Shown: in pieces, positions 40,175 through 48,583 of the stretch
Numbering within the stretch: the first letter of the stretch is position 1
How the letters are laid out: each line of letters begins with the position of its first letter
Assembly: GCA_027063505.1 (NCBI GenBank)
Contig: JAMORO010000068.1
Coordinates: 1-64,000, forward strand
Length of the DNA stretch: 64,000 bases
DNA from: Sulfurimonas sp.
GTDB taxonomy: Bacteria > Campylobacterota > Campylobacteria > Campylobacterales > Sulfurimonadaceae
Direction of reading: 5' to 3'
Made by a program: the position numbers and the translations under genes
Notes under the pieces: model-generated
What the model saw: only the letters and a program-made list of their open reading frames with translations
Database searches by the model: none
What the model was told of the DNA's origin: nothing

Positions 40175-40317
40175 GAGTGCAACTTTTTGGCTTGTTCTTG
40201 AAGCCATGTGGAGATCTCTTTCATACTTGAAAAGTAAAGTTTTGCTTTAAAACCATTAGTTTTGTACTCTTCTAAGGCTTTTTGCATTACTGCTACTTGT
40301 TGTTCTCTATCTTTCAT
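40171..40317 (-). CDS. Small 48-aa putative antitoxin partner (not in ORF track)
   Basis: ORF MKDREQQVAVMQKALEEYKTNGFKAKLYFSSMKEISTWLQEQAKKLHS* ; RBS AGAAGAG; stop overlaps toxin ATG (ATGA). Confidence 0.55.
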   Translation of the reverse strand: MKDREQQVAVMQKALEEYKTNGFKAKLYFSSMKEISTWLQEQAKKLHS

Positions 40318-40319
40318 GG

Positions 40320-40934
40320 TTACTCTTCTGCTTCCTCATCATCTTCATCATCATCTTCAACTGGTGCAGTGATTCCATAAAGAGCATTTACCTCTTCATC
40401 AAGCATCTTAATATCATCAATAGCATCTTCAAAAGCTTCTATTTTTGCTTCATCTTCTTCTTCCTCTTCTGCAGTAGCTACAGCTTCGTTGAGTGAGTCC
40501 ATTATCATGTATGATTTAAAAGGTGTTCCGTGGTTATATACTAGCTCTCCACCCATTTTCCCTTGAAGAAAAGTTGTAGCTGTTGCACCAAGAAGAGCTA
40601 TGATAGCTGCAGTTTCGATAAGACGTTTTCCTAGTTTACATCCAATCATCTGAACAATAGCAATAATACTCATCGCAATAGCAAGATAGAGACCAAGGTT
40701 TTTATGAGAGATAAGAGTTGCTTGACCTGCTTCGCTTAGGTAGTCATATATCTGTGGTCCTGCTTGGCTTCCTGTGTACCAAACACCAATCATAGCAATC
40801 GCTGCTAAAAGAGTTAGGCGTGCTGCAATCTTTGAGAATAGTTCACCTTTTTTTGTAAGGTAAATTAGTCCAAAAGCAGAGGCAACGACTGGTAAAACCA
40901 TTGCAAAGTGAGCTGTAGCTGGGTGTATCATCAT
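40320..40934 (-). CDS. DUF2231-like membrane protein with very acidic C-terminal tail
   Basis: MMIHPATAHFAMVLPVVAS, 4 TM-like segments, tail EEEEEDEAKIE...DDDEDDEEAEE. Confidence 0.7.
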   Translation of the reverse strand: MMIHPATAHFAMVLPVVASAFGLIYLTKKGELFSKIAARLTLLAAIAMIGVWYTGSQAGPQIYDYLSEAGQATLISHKNLGLYLAIAMSIIAIVQMIGCKLGKRLIETAAIIALLGATATTFLQGKMGGELVYNHGTPFKSYMIMDSLNEAVATAEEEEEDEAKIEAFEDAIDDIKMLDEEVNALYGITAPVEDDDEDDEEAEE

Positions 40935-41014
40935 AGAAGAGTCCTTTTTTTCGAATTATAGTTAAAGCATTATATCAGAGATCTTATTAAATATAATAAA
41001 TAATTATATTTAAG

Positions 41015-42055
41015 TTACTTTTTATCCATTGCATCTTTGGCAGATTTGAGTGCTGTTCCAAGTGCTTCTTTGGCAACACCAAAGGCTTGAATACCCATAC
41101 GTTTTGCCTCTTGTGCTTTTGGAGACTTGAGTGCAATGTCTGCTCTTTTAACCGCCGTTTTTGCAAAGTCTGAAAATCTATCTTTGAGAACTTCCGCAGT
41201 CTCTTTAGAGATATGTACTAACTCTTCAAGATCATAAGACATAGCTTTGTTGAGATCGAGAAGAATTTTTCTTGTTGTTTGTGTACTCTCACCAGCTTGT
41301 GTTGCTACCACTTGTGAGAAGAGTGTATCTGTCTGATTTAAGTCAGAGATAATAGTGTCATAATCTTCTATAAGTATATGTTTTGCTTCCATAGGCATAA
41401 ACTCAAGACGTTTTTTAAATCTGTTTATAGATTTTATAAGACCTCCACGCATACCTTTGAGTGTTGCACTTAAAATCTGCTCAGCTCTTGTTGGTGTCGC
41501 TTCTGCTACATCAATAGCACTAACAAGTATTGTAGAGAGAATTTTACGAACACGAATAGTATTTAAAGAACCCTCTTTTATAGACTCATAAGTCATCTCT
41601 TTAATAACTTCTGTCGTTGATTCTGAAATATCTCCTTCACTATCTTTCTCTAAAGCGGTAATAATAGCAGACTCGACCATCTCACTTAAAATATCATAAA
41701 GGTCTATAGATTGAAGTTTTACTTGATGGAGTTTTGAGAGAGCTGAAGGTGTCTCCATAAACTCATCTTCTAAAGCATTAAAGATCTCATATTTTGTATC
41801 TTGAAGCTCTTCAGATTTTTTCTCTAAGACTCTCTCTATCGCTTCTTTTTGACTCATAAGTGCTTGAAGATCCTCTTGGAGTGTTTTTGTCTCTAGCTCA
41901 ACAATAGTAGTAGCGAGTTCACGCATCTCTTGGAGTGTTAATGAACTTGCCTTTATGTCACTCTCATTTACAGCAGTAGTAACACGTTTGCCTATACTTT
42001 TATATCTTTTAGAGTAGTTCTCTTTTAAAGTTTCTTGTATTGTATTATTTGACAT
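41015..42055 (-). CDS. Hypothetical helical protein (DUF6781-like)
   Basis: Long alpha-helical/coiled-coil composition; RBS AAGGAAATCC. Confidence 0.5.
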   Translation of the reverse strand: MSNNTIQETLKENYSKRYKSIGKRVTTAVNESDIKASSLTLQEMRELATTIVELETKTLQEDLQALMSQKEAIERVLEKKSEELQDTKYEIFNALEDEFMETPSALSKLHQVKLQSIDLYDILSEMVESAIITALEKDSEGDISESTTEVIKEMTYESIKEGSLNTIRVRKILSTILVSAIDVAEATPTRAEQILSATLKGMRGGLIKSINRFKKRLEFMPMEAKHILIEDYDTIISDLNQTDTLFSQVVATQAGESTQTTRKILLDLNKAMSYDLEELVHISKETAEVLKDRFSDFAKTAVKRADIALKSPKAQEAKRMGIQAFGVAKEALGTALKSAKDAMDKK

Positions 42056-42073
42056 AAGGATTTCCTCTTAGTA

Positions 42074-42343
42074 TTAGAGAACCATCTTTATATCTTGATG
42101 GCGTTTAAGTGCATCAAAGATAAAAGTACGGTCATCTTCATTGTGAACAAGTATATCGAGATTCATACTGATATACTTACCTGTTTTAGACTTGTTTGAT
42201 GATTCTAGTGAATGATCTCTCTCATCTATTACATCACGGATTGCCTGCTCTAGTGCTGCTCTCTCAGTTGCTATAACTTTGTAGCACCAGTTACACGGAT
42301 ACTCTATAACTACTTTCTGTTTGCTATCGTTGATAGTCTCCAC
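42074..42343 (-). CDS. DUF493 (YbeD-like) protein
   Basis: [27 protein letters not shown]...[28 protein letters not shown]. Confidence 0.85.
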   Translation of the reverse strand: METINDSKQKVVIEYPCNWCYKVIATERAALEQAIRDVIDERDHSLESSNKSKTGKYISMNLDILVHNEDDRTFIFDALKRHQDIKMVL

Positions 42344-42794
42344 TTTTGCCTCCTGATTTTGTTTCTAGTTGTACATGGCGGATAACCATTCCTTTATCTA
42401 TGGCTTTAACCATATCATAGATAGTAAGCAACCCTATACTTGTTCCTGTAAGGGCTTCCATCTCTACACCTGTTTGACCAGTAAGTTTTGCTGTTACTAT
42501 TAACTTAAATCCTGGAAGTTCAGGTAACTCTTCAACATCACAGTTAATTCCACTGAGGTTTAAAGGGTGACACATAGGAATCAGGTCACTTGTTTTTTTA
42601 ACTCCCATAATAGCGGCAATTACAGCTGTCTGAAGAACAGGACCTTTTTTTGTTTTTTCACTTACAATAGTGTCAAAAGCATCTTGGCTCATCTCTATAA
42701 TACCACTTGCTACTGCTACTCTTGTAGTCTCTTGTTTATCACTTACATCGACCATCTTAGGTCTTAGGTTATCGTCTAGGTGTGTTAAGTTCAT
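42324..42794 (-). CDS. moaC: Cyclic pyranopterin monophosphate synthase
   Basis: [45 protein letters not shown]. Confidence 0.97.
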   Translation of the reverse strand: MNLTHLDDNLRPKMVDVSDKQETTRVAVASGIIEMSQDAFDTIVSEKTKKGPVLQTAVIAAIMGVKKTSDLIPMCHPLNLSGINCDVEELPELPGFKLIVTAKLTGQTGVEMEALTGTSIGLLTIYDMVKAIDKGMVIRHVQLETKSGGKSGDYQR

Positions 42795-42844
42795 AGTTAT
42801 ATTCTTTGTAATTTTTGTATATTATAGCAAAGAGGTGTTAATAA

Positions 42845-43420
42845 TTAGTTAGGGAGTAATTTAAGAGCTTGTTGATACTCATGTGGATGGTTGAGATTTA
42901 AAAAAATTGTTTCATCGCTAAAGGGTATGAAAGCTGTATTTTTATTTTTGAGTAGATAGCCTAATCTATGTTGCTCTGTCTCTAGCATCTTAGTAAAGTC
43001 ATTGAGAAGAGATTTATGATAGATACCACAGAGTGGCTGTATACCTAATGGTGTTTTAGCAACGGTTGCATCATTAGTAGGGATGTCATGTGAAAAGATT
43101 GTTTCTATAGTGGGTAGATCTATAAAGGGTGCATCTACGCTAATGGCGAAGAAAGTTTCACAGTTAAGTTTTTGAAAAGTAGTTACGAAGCCGAGAGTTG
43201 GTGCATAAGTCTCATCGATAGGGATATCATAAACATATTTTGCAGGAAAATTAAATTTTGTATCTTCTTTACATGAGATGTAAACATCTGTAAAAAATTT
43301 AGAAAGTCTTCTGTATTGAAATTCAATAAGAGTATCATAACCAGCGAAGGGGAGGAGTGCTTTATTCTCACCCATTCGCGAGCTTTTTCCCCCTGCAAAA
43401 ATGATGCAAGGAGTATCAAT
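42845..43420 (-). CDS. mobA: Molybdenum cofactor guanylyltransferase
   Basis: CIIFAGGKSSRMGENKALLPF; start at 43420 just after the ompA stop favoured over 43486. Confidence 0.9.
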   Translation of the reverse strand: MDTPCIIFAGGKSSRMGENKALLPFAGYDTLIEFQYRRLSKFFTDVYISCKEDTKFNFPAKYVYDIPIDETYAPTLGFVTTFQKLNCETFFAISVDAPFIDLPTIETIFSHDIPTNDATVAKTPLGIQPLCGIYHKSLLNDFTKMLETEQHRLGYLLKNKNTAFIPFSDETIFLNLNHPHEYQQALKLLPN

Positions 43421-43424
43421 CATC

Positions 43425-44675
43425 TTAGTTTCTTGTGAGTTCAGCTTCAATTCTTCTGTTCTTTGCACGACCTTCAGCCGTATCATTTGTTGCGATTGGA
43501 TCTACTTCACCTGCACCTTTTGCGATAACTCTTGAAGACTCTACCCCATTGTTGACAAGGTATTTAGCTACTGCATCTGCTCTTTTTTGAGAAAGTTTTT
43601 TGTTGTAACTAGCACTTCCTCTACTATCTGTATAACCAACAATTTTAGCACTGTAGTTTTTGTTTTTATTTAAAAAAGCACTATACTTTTGCATTTGAGG
43701 GAGAGACTCTTCTTTAATCTCTGCAGAGTTCGTTTTAAAAGTTACATCTAATGTAATAATTTTTGGACATCCATCACTATTTACTTCAGTATCAAGTGGT
43801 GTGTTTGCACAGAGGTCTTTCTCATTTAAAACACCATCATTATCTGTATCAGCATTACATCCCTTTGCATCAACGGCGATGTTTTCAAGAGTATTTGGAC
43901 ATGCATCAGCAGCATTTAAAACGCCATCGTTATCTGTATCTACATTACACCCTTTAGCGTCAACCTTGATTCCCTTTAGAGTATTAGGACAACTATCTGC
44001 TTTATTTAAAACACCATCTTTATCATCATCTTTCTCTACAACAGCTACTACGACAGGCGCAACTACTGGTTCAGCTTCCTCTACTACTGGTTCAGGAGTT
44101 GGCTGGGATGCTGGTGCTGACTTTGTATTGTCTCCACCAAATGAAAAAGTTAACCCAACCATAGTGATGAGGTTACTATCTGCCATACCTGTATTGTTTG
44201 TTCTTAGTTTAGCCATATAGATAGCTTCCATTTTAAGTGCTAAATGGTCAGTAAAAGGGATTTTAGCTCCCGCTCCTGCATCTAAGAAAAAACCATCATC
44301 AAGCTCATTACTCGGATTTTTTACAGCTTCAAAACCAGCACCAAGTTTTGCAAAAGGTTGGAACATATCCATAGTGTCAAAAGTATATACACCATTAAAT
44401 GCTACACGAACAACACGTGTATCTTGACCAGCAATCGAGCTACCATTGTCATAATCAACACCATCTGAGTATAGTAAAGAGAACTCTGGGCTTATCTTTG
44501 AATCTGGAGTGTTAAATTGAATCTCAAGACCACCCACTGGGTAACCATTGTTTTCTACACCGAAGTTACCTTCCGCAAAATCATATCCTATCATTGGAGA
44601 GATCTCAAACTTATGTTGTTGTGCAAGTGCTAAACTTCCAGCAAGAAGAGCTGGAATAAGAAGAAGTTTTTTCAT
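43425..44675 (-). CDS. OmpA-family outer membrane protein with thrombospondin type-3 repeats
   Basis: Signal peptide, beta-barrel, three DxDxDGVLNxxDxCxNT repeats, C-terminal GYTDSRGSASYNKKLSQKRADAV. Confidence 0.92.
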   Translation of the reverse strand: MKKLLLIPALLAGSLALAQQHKFEISPMIGYDFAEGNFGVENNGYPVGGLEIQFNTPDSKISPEFSLLYSDGVDYDNGSSIAGQDTRVVRVAFNGVYTFDTMDMFQPFAKLGAGFEAVKNPSNELDDGFFLDAGAGAKIPFTDHLALKMEAIYMAKLRTNNTGMADSNLITMVGLTFSFGGDNTKSAPASQPTPEPVVEEAEPVVAPVVVAVVEKDDDKDGVLNKADSCPNTLKGIKVDAKGCNVDTDNDGVLNAADACPNTLENIAVDAKGCNADTDNDGVLNEKDLCANTPLDTEVNSDGCPKIITLDVTFKTNSAEIKEESLPQMQKYSAFLNKNKNYSAKIVGYTDSRGSASYNKKLSQKRADAVAKYLVNNGVESSRVIAKGAGEVDPIATNDTAEGRAKNRRIEAELTRN

Positions 44676-44741
44676 GGGTATTTATCCTTAAATCATATAA
44701 TGCTGAAATAGTAGCACACAGAAGTGAGAATCTAGTGACTC

Positions 44742-46001
44742 TTATCTAGGGTCTGTAATGTAACCTGTAATAGCAGAGATAGCAGCAACGGCAGAGTTTG
44801 CTAAGTATACTTTAGATGAGCGACTCCCCATACGACCAACAAAGTTTCTATTTGTTGTAGAGATTGCTACTTCATTGTCTCCAAGTATTCCCATATAACC
44901 ACCAAGACAAGCACCACATGTTGGATTACTCACAACACCACCAGCCTCGACAATAATATCAATATAACCTAAGTGATTCGCTTCACGTAAGATTTTTTGT
45001 GTCCCTGGTGTTACGATAAGACGAACATCTTCATGTACTCTTTTACCTTTTAAAATTTCAGCTGCAACTTTTAAGTCAGCTAAACGTCCATTTGTACATG
45101 AACCGATAAATGCTTGATCTACTTTGATCTTATCTGCCTCAGCCTGAACTACAGAGTGACCATTTGATGGTAAGAAAGGATAAGCGATAACTGGGTCAAG
45201 GTTAGCAACATCAATCTCTATAACTTTTGCATAAACTGCATCTTCATCTGAGTAGTGCTCTTTAGGTTCACGTGCAAGGTTCTTATCTGCTAAAAACTCT
45301 CTCGTGATATCATCTACCGCTACGATTCCAGATTTTGCACCTGCTTCTATAGCCATGTTACACATAGAGAATCTATCATCAATAGTAAGATGTTCTATAG
45401 TTGAACCTGTGAATTCTAAAGTTCTATAAAGTGCACCATCAACACCAATCATACGGATAATCTCTAAAATGATATCTTTTCCTGTTGTATGAAGTCCTGG
45501 TTTTCCCGAGAGAACTACTTTGATAGACTCAGGAACTTTAAACCAGTTGCCTCCGCTTATCATTGCGAATGCTAAGTCTGTTGAACCCATACCTGTTGAG
45601 AATGCTCCAAGAGCACCGTGTGTACATGTATGTGAATCTGCTCCGATGATTACATCACCAGGAACAACAAGTCCTTTTTCTGGTAAAAGAGCATGCTCTA
45701 TCCCCATATCTTTTTCATCAAAAAAGTTTTTAAGTTTATGTTTTTTTGCAAAGTCACGACTAATTCTTGCTTGATTTGCTGATGCAATATCTTTTGCAGG
45801 AATAAAGTGATCAAGTACGATAGAGAAACCATCTGGATTTGCGAGTTTCTCTGCACCACTAAGGTTAAATGCTGAGATAGAGATAGGAGTTGTAATATCG
45901 TTTCCGATAACCATGTCGATGTTTGAGCGGATGATTTCACCAGCGAAAACTTCGCGGCCTACATGCTCTGAAAATATTTTTTCTGTAATAGTTTGAGCCA
46001 T
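44742..46001 (-). CDS. leuC: 3-isopropylmalate dehydratase large subunit / homoaconitase family
   Basis: GADSHTCTHGALGAFSTGMGSTD, GSCTNGRLADL, NPTCGACLGGYMG. Confidence 0.92.
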   Translation of the reverse strand: MAQTITEKIFSEHVGREVFAGEIIRSNIDMVIGNDITTPISISAFNLSGAEKLANPDGFSIVLDHFIPAKDIASANQARISRDFAKKHKLKNFFDEKDMGIEHALLPEKGLVVPGDVIIGADSHTCTHGALGAFSTGMGSTDLAFAMISGGNWFKVPESIKVVLSGKPGLHTTGKDIILEIIRMIGVDGALYRTLEFTGSTIEHLTIDDRFSMCNMAIEAGAKSGIVAVDDITREFLADKNLAREPKEHYSDEDAVYAKVIEIDVANLDPVIAYPFLPSNGHSVVQAEADKIKVDQAFIGSCTNGRLADLKVAAEILKGKRVHEDVRLIVTPGTQKILREANHLGYIDIIVEAGGVVSNPTCGACLGGYMGILGDNEVAISTTNRNFVGRMGSRSSKVYLANSAVAAISAITGYITDPR

Positions 46002-46052
46002 AAAATGAACCTCTTATAAGTATATTAATTGCGTGATTATAGCGTAAGAGGT

Positions 46053-46727
46053 TTAATCTAGCTTTTTAATTCTGTTTTGAATGTAGTGTGCAACTGATTT
46101 TAACTCGATGTCATTATATCTTTTACCCCATGCAGGCATATCTGCTTTATCTGTGCCCCAAAATTTCCCGCCATATTTAGCAAATAGAAAAATTTGATTT
46201 TCATTAAGAAGTGTTCTTGTGAGATTGTAAGGATAAATAAAAGCATGTCGCCCTTGTGAGTTTTTGGTATATTCACTGACTGCATCACCTTTGATTCCAT
46301 GACATAGAGCACACGATTTTTTGAAGATCTTTTCACCAACTAGCATACGGTTTTGAAGCTCTTGTGTTGAAAGTGGGGTACTTTGTGAGAGAAGATCTCT
46401 TGTTTTTATCTCTATGTTTTTATTAAAAGTTTGGCTGACATAGTGTGCAAGAGAGTAAATCTGTTTATCACTAAGTAGATACTTAAAGGCAGGCATAATA
46501 TCGGAGTGTGCACCCCAGAAGTGTGCCCCCTCTTTAATGATGGCAAAGGACTGCTTTTGATTTAAAATAGTACGATCTAGTTTTCTTGGTTTTACAAGTA
46601 ATTTTATCTCTTGATTTGTTTCACCTGAATCAGAGTGACAGCTGATACAAGCTTTTTTGTAGAGCTCTTCTGCCTCTGATGAGAGAAGAAGAACAGAACT
46701 TATCCAAAAAATTAAAAGATATCTCAT
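46053..46727 (-). CDS. Dihaem cytochrome c
   Basis: CISCHSD and CALCHGIKG motifs with distal Met segments. Confidence 0.85.
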   Translation of the reverse strand: MRYLLIFWISSVLLLSSEAEELYKKACISCHSDSGETNQEIKLLVKPRKLDRTILNQKQSFAIIKEGAHFWGAHSDIMPAFKYLLSDKQIYSLAHYVSQTFNKNIEIKTRDLLSQSTPLSTQELQNRMLVGEKIFKKSCALCHGIKGDAVSEYTKNSQGRHAFIYPYNLTRTLLNENQIFLFAKYGGKFWGTDKADMPAWGKRYNDIELKSVAHYIQNRIKKLD

Positions 46728-46733
46728 ATCTAT

Positions 46734-47042
46734 TTATTTTGTAACTTTAACTTTAATAAGCATGTTAGGATGAATAGCACACTCAATGTTAAACTCCCCT
46801 TCCTTTTTTATTTTTACAGATTTTGTAGTTCCTGTAGCTTGCATACCGATGTCAAACTCATTATCTTCATCATCAGTATAAGCATTGTGAGAGAAGGGAT
46901 CTGAGTTTTTAAAGGTGATGGTATCTCCTACTTTTACATTAAGTGTGCCTGGTATAAATGTTTTATCTTTTTGGTCAACAATTATCTCTCTTGCGAAGAG
47001 TGAACCTGTGAGTGTTAAGAGTAGTAAAATTACTGTTTTCAT
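46734..47042 (-). CDS. Cupredoxin (plastocyanin/pseudoazurin-like)
   Basis: DTITFKNSDPFSHNAYTDD and FNIECAIHPNM type-1 copper ligand pattern. Confidence 0.87.
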   Translation of the reverse strand: MKTVILLLLTLTGSLFAREIIVDQKDKTFIPGTLNVKVGDTITFKNSDPFSHNAYTDDEDNEFDIGMQATGTTKSVKIKKEGEFNIECAIHPNMLIKVKVTK

Positions 47043-47053
47043 ATCTATCCTTT

Positions 47054-48070
47054 TTATTGTGGAAATTTTTTTGGAATAATTATATCTAAGTCTGGACCAG
47101 TTAATGTTTTTGTAAATGAGACAATTTGGTCAATCTCTTGTTCGTTGAGTTCTCTATCTTTCATTGATGTAGATTTATTCTTTACATCCATTTCGTAACG
47201 GCCGCCAGAAGCACAGAGTGCAGTTGCTTCTTTAAGTGTTTGAACACTTCCATCATGAAAGTATGGATAAGACTTTGTTACATCTCTTAAGGTTGGTGTT
47301 TTCATTACACCATACCAAGCGGCACGTTTTTTGACATTATAACGGCCAAGCTCTTTGCCCTGCAGCTCTCCATCATTAAGACCAATATTATGAAAACTTC
47401 CATCTGTAAAGTTAAAACCATCATGACAATCAGTACAGTGTGCCTTATTTTTAAAGAGTTCAAACCCCTTAATAGCATTAGGACTCATAGCCTTTTTATC
47501 ACCCTTTATATATCTATCAAAAGGAGACTCTGTCGAAACAATCGTTCTCTCAAAACTAGCGATAGCTTTTGCTAAAGACTCTTTTGTTAGACCCTCATTT
47601 GGATATGCAATTTTGAAAAGTTTTACATAACCGCTAATAGCGTTTAACTTAGGAATGAGAGTTGAGAGTGGCATATTCATCTCAATATCTGCTTCTAGTG
47701 GTCCAAGTGCTTGTTCTTCTAATGTTTTGACTCTTCCATCCCAAAACTGTCTGTTCTGATAAGCAACATTGAGTAGTGTAGGAGAGTTTCGTGGACCTCG
47801 TTTTTTCTTAAACCCTAAAGCCTTTGTAACAGGAACTAAGTCTGTCCAACCTCGTTTTGGATGATGGCAAGTAGCACAGGAGATAGTGTTGTCACGAGAG
47901 AGACGCACATCAAAGAAGAGAAGTTTCCCAAGTTCAATACGCTCTTGTGTAAGTAGGTTGTCTTGAGGCACTGGAACAGTAGTAGGACGTAGCCACTTTT
48001 GTATCTCAGATGCAGACAATGAGCTGACACTCAGTATGAAAAATAGAAAAATTAATAAAAACTGTTTCAT
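47054..48070 (-). CDS. Dihaem cytochrome c peroxidase (CCP/MauG family)
   Basis: CATCHHPKRGWTD, CTDCHDGFNFTDGSFHNIG, TPTLRDVTKSYPYFHDGS. Confidence 0.93.
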   Translation of the reverse strand: MKQFLLIFLFFILSVSSLSASEIQKWLRPTTVPVPQDNLLTQERIELGKLLFFDVRLSRDNTISCATCHHPKRGWTDLVPVTKALGFKKKRGPRNSPTLLNVAYQNRQFWDGRVKTLEEQALGPLEADIEMNMPLSTLIPKLNAISGYVKLFKIAYPNEGLTKESLAKAIASFERTIVSTESPFDRYIKGDKKAMSPNAIKGFELFKNKAHCTDCHDGFNFTDGSFHNIGLNDGELQGKELGRYNVKKRAAWYGVMKTPTLRDVTKSYPYFHDGSVQTLKEATALCASGGRYEMDVKNKSTSMKDRELNEQEIDQIVSFTKTLTGPDLDIIIPKKFPQ

Positions 48071-48079
48071 AAATATTCC

Positions 48080-48583
48080 CTAAATAGTGTACTTAAGCGC
48101 TTTTTTTGTAAACTCTGTAGAGCAGAAAAACATTGCTATAAAGATAGGATTTAATTTTACCTCGTCATCACTAACCATATCAAATACTTTAAAGTTAAAT
48201 CCAGCACCATCATTTTGATTCTGTGGTGTTACAGTAAATTCGATAGGAGAGAGCGTTCTAATAACATTTAAAATAAGTTTTCTTTTTTTCTGATTTGGCT
48301 CACTTAAAATGTTGAAATCTGGCTCTTCAGCACTTCTGTGAACTGCAAGAATCGTCTCTATTACATCTACTTTATCCTGAAAAACAACTTTGTTCCATTT
48401 GATGATAGTATTGTTTGAAGAGATTTGACATGCTTTAAAAGAGAGTGGACTTGGTTTTTTACTTCGCATCGCCTCTATAAGTGCTAAAAGAAAGTTTGTT
48501 CCACCAACATTTTCAGCTGCTTTTGTCATAAAAAGATGGACAAGGGCCTTAGTATCTTCATTTTGTTTATTAAAATTACACAT
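48080..48583 (-). CDS. Hypothetical protein in CCP gene string
   Basis: ORF lies 1 nt from upstream stop and 9 nt from CCP gene. Confidence 0.55.
   Translation of the reverse strand: MCNFNKQNEDTKALVHLFMTKAAENVGGTNFLLALIEAMRSKKPSPLSFKACQISSNNTIIKWNKVVFQDKVDVIETILAVHRSAEEPDFNILSEPNQKKRKLILNVIRTLSPIEFTVTPQNQNDGAGFNFKVFDMVSDDEVKLNPIFIAMFFCSTEFTKKALKYTI

Noticed and set aside
40174-40207. ORF-track start of the ParE-like protein at 40207
   Set aside because: The internal ATG at 40174 overlaps the small upstream ORF's stop as ATGA, a typical translational-coupling arrangement; the longer start would overlap the antitoxin ORF by 37 bp.
43763-44220. Plus-strand ORFs (64 aa and 139 aa) antisense to the OmpA-like gene
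   Set aside because: They mirror the repetitive TSP-3 coding region on the opposite strand; no RBS and low-complexity translation, so treated as shadow ORFs.
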